A DNA stretch of 64,000 nucleotides from Sphingomonas sp. NFR15 (GCF_900103265.1 NZ_FMWX01000001.1:997753-1061752); one strand, 5' to 3'; positions 45,234-54,523 are shown, numbered from the stretch's first letter. Notes: generated from the letters alone by a model not told the origin. Program-made: numbers and translations.

Positions 45234-45500
45234 TCAAGCTTCGCTCGAGACCCCCGCGCCGAGCTTGGCTTCGAGCGCGGCGATGCGCGCGCGCAACGCA
45301 TCCGCATCGTCACGCGCGGCGGCCGCCATCGCCTTGACCGCGTCGAACTCATCGCGGCTGACGAAGTCCAGCCCGCCGATCCATTCCTTCGCACGCGCCT
45401 TCGCGCTCGCTTCGGCTTCGCGGCCGACGCCGGCGATCGTACCCGCCGCGCTGTTCATCAGCTTAACGAGATCGTCGAAGATTTTGTTGTCGGCCTGCAT
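45234..45500 (-). CDS. ubiK: ubiquinone biosynthesis accessory factor UbiK
   Basis: An 88-residue BMFP/YqiC family protein: an N-terminal amphipathic part (FDDLVKLMNSAAGTIAGVGREAEASAKARAKEWI) and a C-terminal coiled coil (DALRARIAALEAKLG) as in UbiK, which binds membranes and assists the Ubi complex. It lies between the YbjN and TspO genes on the same strand. Confidence 0.9.
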   Translation of the reverse strand: MQADNKIFDDLVKLMNSAAGTIAGVGREAEASAKARAKEWIGGLDFVSRDEFDAVKAMAAAARDDADALRARIAALEAKLGAGVSSEA

Positions 45501-45524
45501 GATGAAAACACTTCCTTGGCTGGA

Positions 45525-46082
45525 TTACAGAGAGATGACTTGGGTACTCGCCGACGCGGGCGCAATGGTTTCGGCGTTCGGATTGAGCCGATCGATCTGA
45601 AACAGCAGCGCCCCCGCGAACGTTATCCACGCGAGATAGGGCACCATCAGCCACGCCGCCAGCCTGCGCACGCGCCCGAACAGCAGCGTGGTCGCCAGCG
45701 CCAGCACGAACATCGCGACGATGATGGCCAGTGCCCAGCCGATCAGATGCATGCCGAAGAACACCGGCGACCAGATCAGGTTGACGAGCAGTTGCACCGC
45801 GAACAGCGCGATCGCCGGCGCGCGCAGCCGCGATCCGCGCGCATGGATCACCATCGCCAGCGCCAGCCCCATCAAGATGTACAGCGTCGTCCACGCCACC
45901 GGGAACACCCAGTCGGGCGGGTTCGCGGCCGGCTTCGCGAGCATCGCATACCAGCGGTTCTGCGACCCCGCCGGCGCGATCCGCGCCGAGGTGAAGCCCA
46001 GCAGCAGGATCAGCGGCACCGTGACGATCGCCCAGCGCAGGAACGCCAGCCTCAACTGCTGCCTAGACGCGATCTCGCTCAA
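45525..46082 (-). CDS. tspO: TspO/MBR family tryptophan-rich sensory protein
   Basis: A membrane protein of about 185 residues with five spans. WYAMLAKPAANPPDWVFPVAW, LIWSPVFFGMHLIGWAL and YLAWITFAGALLFQIDRLN are the TspO signatures. The start is uncertain: a TTG with an aaagga Shine-Dalgarno is used here, while a GTG at 46142 would add 20 atypical residues. Bacterial TspO binds tetrapyrroles and influences stress responses. It is upstream of ubiK by 24 bp. Confidence 0.88.
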   Translation of the reverse strand: MSEIASRQQLRLAFLRWAIVTVPLILLLGFTSARIAPAGSQNRWYAMLAKPAANPPDWVFPVAWTTLYILMGLALAMVIHARGSRLRAPAIALFAVQLLVNLIWSPVFFGMHLIGWALAIIVAMFVLALATTLLFGRVRRLAAWLMVPYLAWITFAGALLFQIDRLNPNAETIAPASASTQVISL

Positions 46083-46170
46083 TCGTCGATCCTTTACGCC
46101 CTGCGGGTGAGTGGGTCGTGTATCATTGCAGGTACGAAACACAATTGCCGCCGCGCGGCGGAGTTCCGCG

Positions 46171-46920
46171 TCAGTCGGCGTCGTTCTCAGGCAGATGCCC
46201 CGTTATGAGAAACTCGACATTGCCCTCCGGTCCCGTGATCGGGCTTTCGACCAGCCCGTCGATGCGCCATCCCTTGTGCGTCAGCCATTCGGAAACCTCC
46301 GCGCACACGCGGGCATGGACGGCGACGTCGCGCACCACCCCGCCCTTGCCCACCTCGCCCCGGCCAGCCTCGAACTGCGGCTTGATGAGAGCGACCAGCC
46401 GCGCCCCCGCCCGCGCGAAGCCGAGCGGCACGTCGAGCACCTTGGCGAGACCGATAAAGCTCGCGTCGCACACGATCAGGTCGATGGGTTCGGGAATGTG
46501 TGTCGGCGTCAGGATGCGTGCGCTGGTCTTTTCATGGACGATGACGCGCTCGTCCTCGCGCAGCTTCCACGCGAGCTGATTGGTGCCACTGTCGACCGCA
46601 TAGACGCGCGTCGCGCCATTGGTCAGCAAGACATCGGTGAAGCCGCCGGTCGAGGAGCCGATGTCGATCGCCACCGCACCGCGCACATCGAGTCCGAAAT
46701 GGGCCAGCGCGTGCGCCAGCTTGATGCCGCCGCGCGAGACCCACGGATGATCGCGCCCGCGCACGTCGAGCGCCACATCGTCGGCGACCGCCTGCCCCGG
46801 CTTGTCGATCTTGCGCGTACCGGCGAACACGAGCCCCGCCATGATGAGCGCCTGCGCGCGCGCGCGACTCTCGGCGAGTCCCCGATCGACGAGGAGTTGG
46901 TCGGCACGCAGCTTGGGCAT
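46171..46920 (-). CDS. tlyA: TlyA-family RNA 2'-O-methyltransferase
   Basis: A 249-residue fusion of an N-terminal S4 RNA-binding domain (KLRADQLLVDRGLAESRARAQ) and an FtsJ-like SAM methyltransferase (AVAIDIGSSTGGFTDVLLTNGA, LIVCDASFIGLAKV, LVALIKPQFEAGRGEVGKGGVV). The Lys in IKPQFE and the Asp in CDASFI belong to the catalytic tetrad. In mycobacteria TlyA methylates 16S and 23S rRNA; the same is likely here. Confidence 0.95.
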   Translation of the reverse strand: MPKLRADQLLVDRGLAESRARAQALIMAGLVFAGTRKIDKPGQAVADDVALDVRGRDHPWVSRGGIKLAHALAHFGLDVRGAVAIDIGSSTGGFTDVLLTNGATRVYAVDSGTNQLAWKLREDERVIVHEKTSARILTPTHIPEPIDLIVCDASFIGLAKVLDVPLGFARAGARLVALIKPQFEAGRGEVGKGGVVRDVAVHARVCAEVSEWLTHKGWRIDGLVESPITGPEGNVEFLITGHLPENDAD

Positions 46921-47116
46921 TCCACCTCCTAACAGCGGCGCTTCACCGACGCAAAGACCGCGCCGATTTCGGGCTGTCGCAGCCGGTCTTCGCTCCGGCG
47001 CAGGCGCTATTGCCTATCTCTTAAGTAGGAATATCTTCGGGCCTGGGAAGCGTGGTTATCCGGCGTACCCTAGAGCGACGGACGGCCACGTTTCCTCCAA
47101 CTCTTGGAGAGGCACA

Positions 47117-47797
47117 ATGGGCACCTTTTCGCACTTCGATCCGGCGCAGCCGACGATCCTGACGGTGCCGGGCCTCGGCGGCTCGGGGCCATCGCACTGG
47201 CAGACTCTGTGGGAAGAGTCGCGCCCCGACACCGTCCGGGTCGAACTCGGCATGTGGAACACCCCGCATCGCAATGCCTGGGTAACCAAGCTCGATCAGG
47301 CGATCCGCACCGCGCAGGCACCGGTCGTGCTGGCGGCGCACAGCCTCGGCTGCCTCGCGGTGGCGTGGTGGGCGGAGCTGGCCCGGCAACCCTATGGCTG
47401 GCCTGTCGCGGGCGCCTTGCTGGTCGCGCCCGCCGATGTCGATCGCGCCGACGCGCAGCAAGAGTTGAAGGCGCTGGCGCCCGCGCCGCGCGCACCGCTC
47501 CCCTTCCCGTCGATTGTGGTGGCGAGCACGGATGATCCGTGGATCGACATCGAGCGCGCGCACAGCCTCGCGGTCGATTGGGGCAGCCACTTCGTCGATG
47601 CGGGCGCGCAGGGACATCTCAACGCGGCCAGCGGCATCGGTTGGTGGAACGAGGGACGCGAACTGCTCGACCGGGTCGTCCACGCCGCGGCCGACCGCCA
47701 CGGCAAGACGCGCCCGCCGAGCGAAGCGCGCTCGATCCTGGCGATCAATGCGACCGACGCGGCACAGGCGCATTATCTGGGCGATCGGGCGGTTTAG
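47117..47797 (+). CDS. RBBP9/YdeN family alpha/beta hydrolase
   Basis: A 226-residue serine hydrolase. LTVPGLGGSGPSHWQTLWEE is the family opening, the nucleophile is in AHSLGC, the acid in VASTDDPWI and the His in GAQGHLNAASG. A ttggagagg Shine-Dalgarno precedes the ATG; the longer open frame upstream overlaps tlyA. The C-terminal 35 residues (AADRHGKTRPPSEARSIL) extend beyond the usual family end. Substrate unknown. Confidence 0.9.
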   Translation: MGTFSHFDPAQPTILTVPGLGGSGPSHWQTLWEESRPDTVRVELGMWNTPHRNAWVTKLDQAIRTAQAPVVLAAHSLGCLAVAWWAELARQPYGWPVAGALLVAPADVDRADAQQELKALAPAPRAPLPFPSIVVASTDDPWIDIERAHSLAVDWGSHFVDAGAQGHLNAASGIGWWNEGRELLDRVVHAAADRHGKTRPPSEARSILAINATDAAQAHYLGDRAV

Positions 47798-47818
47798 GCC
47801 CGCGCTCCCCGCCGCCGC

Positions 47819-48526
47819 TCAATCGAGATAGAGGTAGCTCGCGTCGAACTCGGCGAAACGCTTCAATGCCGCCCAGTCGAAAATCTCAACCGCGCCCTGC
47901 CGGAACTCGACCAGCCCCTGCTCGCGCAACTGGCGCAGCATGCGGTTGGCGTGGACGGCGGTCAGCCCGGTGGCATCTGCGAGATCGATCTGCGTCAGCG
48001 GCAGTGCATAGCGCGTGCCGTCCACCATCCCGACACGCTCCAGCCGCAGGAACATCTCGCAGAACAGATGCGCGAGCCGCACCGCCGCCGGGCGCGCGCC
48101 GATCGAGACGATCCACTCGCGGTTGATCGCCGCGTCGATCATCGTCGATCGCCACAGCAATTCGGTGAGCGTCGCCGATTCCATCGTCAACGCGCGGATG
48201 GCGCTATGCGGCAGCAGCGCGACATGGGCGGGGGTGATCGCCGCGACATGATGTTCGAGTTGGCGCAGCGGATAGCTGTGCAGATCGACGAAATCGCCTG
48301 GCACATGGATCGCGAGGATCTGGCGGCGCCCGTCGGGCGTGTCCTTGTAGCGCTGGACGAAGCCGTCGAGCAGCAACGTGCACTGGCTGAGCGGTTCGTT
48401 GGGCCGCACGATCGTACGGCGCGCGGCGAACTCGGCGGTGCGGGCGATCGCTTGTTCCAGCGCACCGGCATCCTCCGGCGTCAGCGCCGGGGTTCTGTGC
48501 GCCTGCAGAAACAACCGCGTCATCAT
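47819..48526 (-). CDS. Crp/Fnr family transcriptional regulator
   Basis: A 235-residue regulator. The cyclic-nucleotide-like domain (RPNEPLSQCTLLLDGFVQRYKDTPDGRRQILAIHVPGDFVDLHSYPL) lacks the N-terminal Cys cluster of Fnr, so it is not an iron-sulfur oxygen sensor. The HTH_Crp domain reads LTQIDLADATGLTAVHANRMLRQL. Two ATG codons in tandem mark the start. It is divergent from a small hypothetical gene. Ligand unknown. Confidence 0.92.
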   Translation of the reverse strand: MMTRLFLQAHRTPALTPEDAGALEQAIARTAEFAARRTIVRPNEPLSQCTLLLDGFVQRYKDTPDGRRQILAIHVPGDFVDLHSYPLRQLEHHVAAITPAHVALLPHSAIRALTMESATLTELLWRSTMIDAAINREWIVSIGARPAAVRLAHLFCEMFLRLERVGMVDGTRYALPLTQIDLADATGLTAVHANRMLRQLREQGLVEFRQGAVEIFDWAALKRFAEFDASYLYLD

Positions 48527-48595
48527 CGCTCGAACACCCCCAACACCGGAACGCCACCCTGCCATGCACGTTATTTCCCGCAAGAGGTATCGTCC

Positions 48596-48805
48596 ATGAC
48601 CAAGCAGCCGGAAAAAACACCCGCGGAAGCGACGGCCGAACGCGGCGAAGTGCTGATCGAGGGCCCGGACGGTCTCGCCCTATCGCTCACGCCCGATGCG
48701 GCGCGTCGGACGGCAAGCTCGATCCATGCCGCCGCATGCGCAGCGCAGGCGCAAGGCACCGACGCGCAACCACTCCCACCACCCGACGACGGCGATCGGG
48801 CGTAA
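48596..48805 (+). CDS. small hypothetical protein
   Basis: A 69-residue protein, probably soluble: LIEGPDGLALSLTPDAARRTASSIHAAA looks like one beta hairpin and a helix, with flexible acidic ends (QPLPPPDDGDRA). A caagagg Shine-Dalgarno lies eight bases before the ATG. It is divergent from the Crp/Fnr gene by 69 bp, which may control it. I do not recognise the family. Confidence 0.6.
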   Translation: MTKQPEKTPAEATAERGEVLIEGPDGLALSLTPDAARRTASSIHAAACAAQAQGTDAQPLPPPDDGDRA

Positions 48806-48835
48806 CGCTCTACCGCGCGAGCGCCAGGCTTCGGA

Positions 48836-49558
48836 TTAGCGCTTGAACACCGGTTTGAGCGCGACCTGCTGGATATGCCAGACCTTCTGCGCGGCCGTAC
48901 CGCCATCGACGTCGGAGCGCTGGAGCGTGACCGTCCCGATCTGATAGAAGGGTTTGCGCGTCTGCTTGAGCCGCGCATAGATCTGCACCGGCACGGTGAC
49001 GTAGCGCTGGCCGGCACCTGCGTCGATCCGCCCAGGAGCGCCGACATTGGCGTGATATTCGCTGTAGGGCGAGAAACTGTCGGCGAAATCCGCGAGCGTG
49101 AGCCGCGATCCGGCGCCGCCGCCACGCCACATCTGCCAGGCCGGCTTGTATTTGCGCTCGCCGATCAGCCCGTAATAGCGCTCGACGATGCTCGCGGCGC
49201 CTTGGGCGCTCTCGGGGGCCGCGGGCGCTTCCGAGATCGGCGTGCGATCATCGGGCAGTCCCCCCGGCGTACCGGGCGCCGGCGGCGAGAGCGGCTCTTC
49301 GATACCATCGGGCACGCTCGCCGTCGGCGTCGGGGTGGGTGATGGCATCGGATCGGTCGGCGGCGGCGGCGCGGCCGGATCGTTCTCCGGCAGCGTGCTA
49401 TCCGGATGATAGGCATTTATGCTGCTCTGCGCGCGCTCCGCCGCCGCGTCGATATCGACATCATTGTTGGCCGCAACATCGGTCTGCGGCGAGCACGCGA
49501 CGATCAGGAGCAGGGGCAAAGCGGCGGCAACGCGCACGGGCAGGCCTTTCGATGACAT
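48836..49558 (-). CDS. hypothetical lipoprotein with proline-rich linker
   Basis: A 240-residue predicted lipoprotein (lipobox LIVAC, Cys22). Residues about 55-110 form a Pro/Thr/Ser-rich linker (PPPPTDPMPSPTPTPT) of the sort that spans the cell wall. The last 125 residues are a compact domain with VERYYGLIGERKYKPAWQMW, SRLTLADFADSFSPY and YVTVPVQIYARLKQ, resembling NTF2-like/DUF4440-type folds. It is probably anchored in the outer membrane or inner membrane periplasmic face; function unknown. Confidence 0.8.
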   Translation of the reverse strand: MSSKGLPVRVAAALPLLLIVACSPQTDVAANNDVDIDAAAERAQSSINAYHPDSTLPENDPAAPPPPTDPMPSPTPTPTASVPDGIEEPLSPPAPGTPGGLPDDRTPISEAPAAPESAQGAASIVERYYGLIGERKYKPAWQMWRGGGAGSRLTLADFADSFSPYSEYHANVGAPGRIDAGAGQRYVTVPVQIYARLKQTRKPFYQIGTVTLQRSDVDGGTAAQKVWHIQQVALKPVFKR

Positions 49559-49651
49559 TTACGCGCCTTTAACGATGCGTCATCGGCTCCGTTCCGGTCA
49601 ACTCGTATCGATCCTGCAACGTTCTGACCGGGCTATGCCCGGTACAGCGAA

Positions 49652-49680
49652 GGGCACGGCCGGGGGTGCCGACCGTGCCC
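49652..49680 (-). terminator. hairpin downstream of the acidic protein gene
   Basis: GGGCACGG-(13 nt)-CCGTGCCC has an 8-bp perfect stem and lies 24 bp after the stop of the acidic protein gene. It has no strong T tract, so termination is tentative. Confidence 0.4.
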
Positions 49681-49703
49681 TCTCGAACCCTCCGCCTGAC
49701 GAT

Positions 49704-50054
49704 TCAGGGCTTGAGCGCGACGTCGTCCTCGTCGTCGAGATCGTCGTCGTCGGCGAGATCATCGTCCTCGAAATCCTCCTGGAGCGAGTCCTCGTCCTGG
49801 TCGTCCTCGTCCTGATCGATGTCATCGTCCTCCCCGCCGACTTCGTCGCTCTCCATCTTGAGATCGTCTTCGTCGTCCTCATCCTCGTCGCCCGCGATAT
49901 CGGGTTCGAGGTCGGTCAGGATCGCACCGTCGCTCGGGCCGCCGCTGGTCGCCTCGAGGATTTCGGCGCGCTGGCTCTCGTCATAGCCTTCCTCGTCATA
50001 ACCATCGTCGCCCGGGCCTTCGCCGGGCACCTGATATCCACCGCTGATCGCCAT
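49704..50054 (-). CDS. very acidic hypothetical protein
   Basis: A 116-residue protein; the second half is almost entirely Asp and Glu (for example DLEPDIAGDEDEDDEDD, DQDEDDQDEDSLQEDFEDDD), ending VALKP. The N-terminal part is Gly/Asp-rich (GYQVPGEGPGDDGYDEEGYDE). It is likely disordered, perhaps a charge-mimic or metal-binding chaperone-like tail. The composition is biased by GA-rich codons, but the frame is clean with a gagagcgaag-like leader; a real gene is likely though unrecognised. Confidence 0.6.
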   Translation of the reverse strand: MAISGGYQVPGEGPGDDGYDEEGYDESQRAEILEATSGGPSDGAILTDLEPDIAGDEDEDDEDDLKMESDEVGGEDDDIDQDEDDQDEDSLQEDFEDDDLADDDDLDDEDDVALKP

Positions 50055-50145
50055 CTTCGCTCTCCTGTCCCGGGAAAAATGGGGGGCACGACGCCAACAT
50101 CATAACCGAAGGTCGGTTCCCGTCACACGCGAAATCGGCGCGCTT

Positions 50146-51375
50146 TCAGCTCGGCCGGAACAGCCGCCCGCGCTCGACGATCGCGGCGATGCCAAGGCCG
50201 AGCAACCCCGCCACGAAGAAGCCGGTATGCAGCGCGATCGTGGTGCCGTCGAAAAAGCTGGCGATGATCGACCCCAGCACCGCGCCGCCGGTGACCACCA
50301 GCGATCCCTGCAGGCTGGCGGCGGTGCCGGCGATCGCGCCCATATTCTCCATCGCCATCGCCGACATGTTCGATCCCGCGAGACCATAACCCGCCATCGC
50401 CATCGCCTGCAGCACGACGAACAGCACCAGCCCCTCGCGCCCGGCCCCCGCCGCGATCAGCCCACCCGCCGCCGCCAGTATCATCACCACCAGCGCGGCC
50501 TGCGAGATGCGCCGCATGCCGAGCCGCATCACGATCCGTGAATTGAGCAGGTTCGCCGCCGCCATCGTCCCCGCCGACGCGGCGAACACCGGGCCGAGCA
50601 GATGCTGGGCGTGGAACACGCGCTCCATGATCGGCTCGATCAGCCCGATATACCCGAACAGCGCGCCCTGCACGATCATGCCGGCGATCATGTAGCCGAG
50701 CGAGGCGCGGTCGGCGAGCGTCGCGCGCCACCCGCGCAGCAACTGCCGCACCGACAGTGGCACGCGGTTCTCGGGCGCGAGCGTCTCGGGCATGCGCGAC
50801 GCGAACCACACCAGCACCATCGCGGAAAGGCCGGCGATCACCTCGAAAATCAACCGCCACGATCCCGCCAGCAGGATGAGCTGGCCGACGCTCGGCGCGA
50901 GGATCGGCGCGGCCATGAACACCATGAACGCGAGGCTCGACACCTGTGCCATCGCGCGCCCGGTGAAACAGTCTCGCACCAGCGCGATGGTGACGACACG
51001 ACTCGCCGCGATCGCCAGCCCGCCTGCGAAGCGCGCGACTAGCAGCAAGGTGAAGCTGCCTGCCAGCCCGGCGAGAAGACAGCAGACGATATAGCCGATC
51101 AGCCCGCCGATCAGCACCGGTCGCCGGCCATAGCGATCGGTGAGCGGCCCCTGAACCAACTGGCCGAGGCCGAAGCCGACCACGAACACGGTGACGACGA
51201 GCGCACGGCCGCCGACGTCGCGGACGCCGAGCCGCCGCCCGATCTCGGGGAGCGCGGGCAGCATCGAATCGATGCCGAGCGCGCCCAACGACATCAGCGC
51301 GGCGACCAGCGCGACGAATTCGAAGAACGGGATCGGCGCGGCATTGAGCGTGCGAGGAGGCGATTCGATCGACAT
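50146..51375 (-). CDS. Bcr/CflA-family MFS drug efflux transporter
   Basis: A 409-residue, 12-span drug:H+ antiporter of the DHA1 group. MSLGALGIDSMLPALPEIGRRLG in span 1, GQLVQGPLTDRYGRRPVLIGG in the 2-3 loop and ALVRDCFTGRAMAQVSSLAFMVFMAAPILAPSVG in spans 4-5 are the family motifs. It is divergent from a lipoprotein gene. Substrate unknown; members export bicyclomycin, chloramphenicol and similar compounds. Confidence 0.93.
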   Translation of the reverse strand: MSIESPPRTLNAAPIPFFEFVALVAALMSLGALGIDSMLPALPEIGRRLGVRDVGGRALVVTVFVVGFGLGQLVQGPLTDRYGRRPVLIGGLIGYIVCCLLAGLAGSFTLLLVARFAGGLAIAASRVVTIALVRDCFTGRAMAQVSSLAFMVFMAAPILAPSVGQLILLAGSWRLIFEVIAGLSAMVLVWFASRMPETLAPENRVPLSVRQLLRGWRATLADRASLGYMIAGMIVQGALFGYIGLIEPIMERVFHAQHLLGPVFAASAGTMAAANLLNSRIVMRLGMRRISQAALVVMILAAAGGLIAAGAGREGLVLFVVLQAMAMAGYGLAGSNMSAMAMENMGAIAGTAASLQGSLVVTGGAVLGSIIASFFDGTTIALHTGFFVAGLLGLGIAAIVERGRLFRPS

Positions 51376-51481
51376 CGACCGTCCCCATGCCCGACATCAC
51401 TGCCCCGGTCACGCGCAAGCGCGTTGACCTGACGCGCGACTTCGGCATAGTGTATTGTACTGCTGATACACGGAGAGCGTC

Positions 51482-51982
51482 ATGGCCCGCCCCCTGATCC
51501 TCGTCATCCCCCTTGCGCTGCTCGCCGCGTGCGGCAGCGGCAAGGACGGTACGGCCATCACCCTCAACGCCGATGGCGCGGACGGCAATGTCGTCGCGAG
51601 CATCGCCGCCAACGGGCAATTGGCGCTCAACGCCCCAGGCATATCGGGTAACATCAAACTGCCCGCGATCAAGCTCGACGCCGGCGACTTCGACATGAAC
51701 GGCGTGCATCTCTACCCCGGCTCGACGATCAGCGGCATGAACATCGACGGGCATGACCGTTCCGGCCGCGACGATGACGGCCGGGTCAAGGTCAGCTTCG
51801 AAAGCCCTGCGACGCCGGCCGCCGTGCGCGACTGGTTCGCGGCGAAGCTCGGGCGCGCGAGGTTCAAGGTCGCGCCGAACGGATCGGGGCTGTCGGGCAC
51901 GACGGATGAGGGCAAGCCGTTCCGCCTCGATCTCGCGCCAAGGGGCGCGGACAAGGCGGACGGAACGATCCTGATCGGCTAG
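51482..51982 (+). CDS. hypothetical lipoprotein
   Basis: A 166-residue predicted lipoprotein (lipobox LAAC, Cys17). A repetitive beta-rich stretch (AITLNADGADGNVVASIAANGQLALNAPGISGNIKLPAIKLDAGDFDMNGV, shown here only in part) is followed by a small alpha-beta domain with SFESPATPAAVRDWFAAKLGRARFKV. It is probably periplasmic; no function can be assigned. Confidence 0.78.
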   Translation: MARPLILVIPLALLAACGSGKDGTAITLNADGADGNVVASIAANGQLALNAPGISGNIKLPAIKLDAGDFDMNGVHLYPGSTISGMNIDGHDRSGRDDDGRVKVSFESPATPAAVRDWFAAKLGRARFKVAPNGSGLSGTTDEGKPFRLDLAPRGADKADGTILIG

Positions 51983-52102
51983 GCCAGCTTCCGCCCACCC
52001 GTGCCCGCGAGCGCGGGAGGACGGAGGTGGTTCGGGCGGGGTGTTCGCTCGCGGCCCGACCGACTATGTTGCGCGGCCCAGCCCCAATCAACGGTCGCGT
52101 CC

Positions 52103-53056
52103 ATGCTCGATACCCCGCCTTCCGAAATCCCGACGCTCTCGCTTGCCGACGAAGCGCGCGACCCCGCGGGTTTCGCCGCCGCGTTGGGCGGATCATTCGA
52201 GCGGTTCGGCTTCGCCGTCATCGCCGACCACGGCATCCCAAGCGAGCTGATCGCGCGCGGCTGGGCCGACACCGCCGCCTTCTTCCCGCTGCCCGAGGCG
52301 GAGAAGCGCCGCTACTTCACCCCGGAGGGCGGCGGGCAGCGCGGCTATACGCCGTTCAAGACCGAGATCGCCAAGGGCGCATCGGCGGTCGATCTCAAGG
52401 AGTTCTGGCACGTCGGCCGCGAGCTGCCGGCGGGACATCCGCTCGCCGACCGAATGCCGCCAAACGTCTGGCCCGAGCGGCCGGACGGTTTCAAGGATAC
52501 CTTCCTCCAGCTCTACGCCGCGTTCGATCGCGCCGGCGACCGCATCCTCTCCGCGATCGCGCGACATCTGGGACTCGCGCCGGATTGGTTCGATCCCGCC
52601 GTGGCGAATGGCAATTCGATCCTGCGGCTGCTGCATTACCCCCCGATCCCCGCAGATGCCGAGGGCGTGCGCGCGGGCGCGCACGAAGACATTAACCTCA
52701 TAACCCTGCTGCTCGGCGCCGAGGAGGCCGGCCTCGAACTGCTCGATCACGACGGGCGCTGGCTGCCGGTCAAGCCGCCCGAGGGCGCGATGGTGGTCAA
52801 TGTCGGCGACATGCTGCAACGGCTGACCAACCATGTGCTGCCCTCGACCAGCCACCGCGTCGTCAACCCGCCGCCCGAGCGGCGCGGCGTCTCGCGCTAT
52901 TCGATGCCGTTCTTCCTGCATCCGAACCCCGATTTCCTGATCGAGACCTTGCCCGGCTGCATCGACGCGGATCGACCCAACCGCTATCCGCAACCCATCA
53001 CCGCGCACGATTATCTGCACGAGCGGCTGGTCGAGATCGGGCTGGTGAAGAAGTAG
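52103..53056 (+). CDS. isopenicillin N synthase-like Fe(II)/2-oxoglutarate-dependent oxygenase
   Basis: A 317-residue non-heme iron oxygenase. The N-terminal DIOX_N region (FERFGFAVIADHGIPSELI) and the C-terminal 2OG-FeII domain are present: HED in GAHEDINLITLL and the distal His in TSHRVVNPP with the Arg two-oxoglutarate binder in RGVSRYSMPFF. The product may be a hydroxylase or desaturase; the substrate is not inferable. The ATG MLDTPPSEIP is preferred to upstream in-frame codons. Confidence 0.88.
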   Translation: MLDTPPSEIPTLSLADEARDPAGFAAALGGSFERFGFAVIADHGIPSELIARGWADTAAFFPLPEAEKRRYFTPEGGGQRGYTPFKTEIAKGASAVDLKEFWHVGRELPAGHPLADRMPPNVWPERPDGFKDTFLQLYAAFDRAGDRILSAIARHLGLAPDWFDPAVANGNSILRLLHYPPIPADAEGVRAGAHEDINLITLLLGAEEAGLELLDHDGRWLPVKPPEGAMVVNVGDMLQRLTNHVLPSTSHRVVNPPPERRGVSRYSMPFFLHPNPDFLIETLPGCIDADRPNRYPQPITAHDYLHERLVEIGLVKK

Positions 53057-53108
53057 CCACGCCGGGCTTGTCCCCGCCTTATCCGCCTGTCTAAAGTCAA
53101 CCCCACAC

Positions 53109-53190
53109 CGTTCGCCCTGAGCGAAGTCGAAGGGCGTGTTTCGGCCGCGAGCGTTTGCGGCACGTGCCTCGACTTCGCTCAGCACGAACG
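53109..53190. repeat. REPIN-like inverted repeat before hom
   Basis: Arms 53109-53130 and 53169-53190 are reverse complements with two mismatches at the CC/TG positions seen in other copies. It lies between the oxygenase and hom genes; the flanking CCACAC also pairs. Confidence 0.85.
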
Positions 53191-53225
53191 GGTGGTGTGG
53201 CGAGACCTCGGAAAGACCTTAGACG

Positions 53226-54512
53226 ATGACCCAACCGCTTCGTATCGCGCTCGCTGGCCTCGGCACCGTCGGGGGCGGCGTGATCCGGCTGCTCGACGAG
53301 AATGGCGCGCTGATCGCGCGGCGCGCGGGCCGGCCGATCGAGATCGTCGCGGTCTCCGCGCGCGACCGCGGCAAGGATCGCGGCGTCGATATCGGCCGCT
53401 TCGAATGGGTCGATGACACCACCGCGCTCGCCTCGCGCGAGGTCGATGTCGTCGTCGAACTGGTCGGCGGGTCGGACGGCCCCGCCCTCACGCTGGCGCG
53501 CAGCGCGCTCGGCGCGGGCAAGGGTTTCGTCACCGCCAACAAGGCGATGATCGCGCACCACGGTCTCGAACTCGCCGCAGCCGCCGAGAAGGCCGGCGCG
53601 GCGCTCAAGTTCGAAGCGGCGGTCGCGGGCGGCATCCCGGTCATCAAGGGGCTGCGCGAGGGCGCCGCCGCCAACGAGATCGGCCGCGTGTATGGCATCC
53701 TCAACGGCACCTGCAATTTCATCCTGTCGAAGATGGAAGCCGAAGGCCGCGATTTCGCCGAGGTGCTCGCCGAGGCGCAGGCGCTCGGCTATGCCGAAGC
53801 CGATCCGACCTTCGACATCGACGGCATCGATGCCGCGCACAAACTCTCGATCCTCGCCAGCATCGCGTTCGGCACCCAGCCGGCGTTCGGCGATGTCGCG
53901 GCGAGCGGCATCCGCCACGTCCTCGCCGCCGACATCGCCGAGGCGGCCGCGCTCGGCTACCGCGTGCGGCTGCTCGGCGTGGCCGATCACGGCGCGGGCG
54001 GGCTGTTCCAGCGCGTCCACCCGCATCTGGTGCCGATCAGCCATCCGCTCGCGCACGTGACGGGCGCGACCAACGCGGTGGTGGCCGAGGGCAATTACGT
54101 CGGCCGGTTGCTGTTCCAGGGCGCCGGCGCGGGCGACGGCCCGACCGCGAGCGCGGTGGTCGCCGACCTGATCGACATCGCGCGCGGCGAGTTCGGCCCC
54201 GCCTTCGCCATGCCCTCGTCCGCGCTGGCGGCACAGGGCGCGGCCGATCCGGGCGAGCGGCGCGGGCGCAACTATGTGCGCTTCGCGGTGGCGGACAAGG
54301 TCGGCGTGCTCGCCGAGATCGCCGCGGCGATGCGCGATGCCGGCGTGTCGATCGAGAGCCTGATCCAGCGCGGTGCGAGCGGCGACGGCAGCGTACTGGT
54401 CGCGATCGTGACACACGAAGCCCCCGAGCGTGCGGTCGCACAGGCGCTGGAACGGCTGCGCGGCTCGCAGAGCCTCACCGGCCAGCCGCTGTGGATGCAC
54501 ATTCTGGAGTGA
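53226..54512 (+). CDS. hom: homoserine dehydrogenase
   Basis: A 428-residue NAD(P)-dependent enzyme that reduces aspartate semialdehyde to homoserine for threonine and methionine. RIALAGLGTVGGGVIRLL is the nucleotide loop, GILNGTCNFILSKMEAEGRDF and ADPTFDIDGIDAAHKLSILASIAFG hold catalytic residues, and the C-terminal ACT domain (VRFAVADKVGVLAEIAAAMRDAGVSIESL) binds threonine as feedback inhibitor. asd, the preceding enzyme of the pathway, lies 353 bp downstream. Confidence 0.97.
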   Translation: MTQPLRIALAGLGTVGGGVIRLLDENGALIARRAGRPIEIVAVSARDRGKDRGVDIGRFEWVDDTTALASREVDVVVELVGGSDGPALTLARSALGAGKGFVTANKAMIAHHGLELAAAAEKAGAALKFEAAVAGGIPVIKGLREGAAANEIGRVYGILNGTCNFILSKMEAEGRDFAEVLAEAQALGYAEADPTFDIDGIDAAHKLSILASIAFGTQPAFGDVAASGIRHVLAADIAEAAALGYRVRLLGVADHGAGGLFQRVHPHLVPISHPLAHVTGATNAVVAEGNYVGRLLFQGAGAGDGPTASAVVADLIDIARGEFGPAFAMPSSALAAQGAADPGERRGRNYVRFAVADKVGVLAEIAAAMRDAGVSIESLIQRGASGDGSVLVAIVTHEAPERAVAQALERLRGSQSLTGQPLWMHILE

Positions 54513-54523
54513 CCGCGCTCTTA

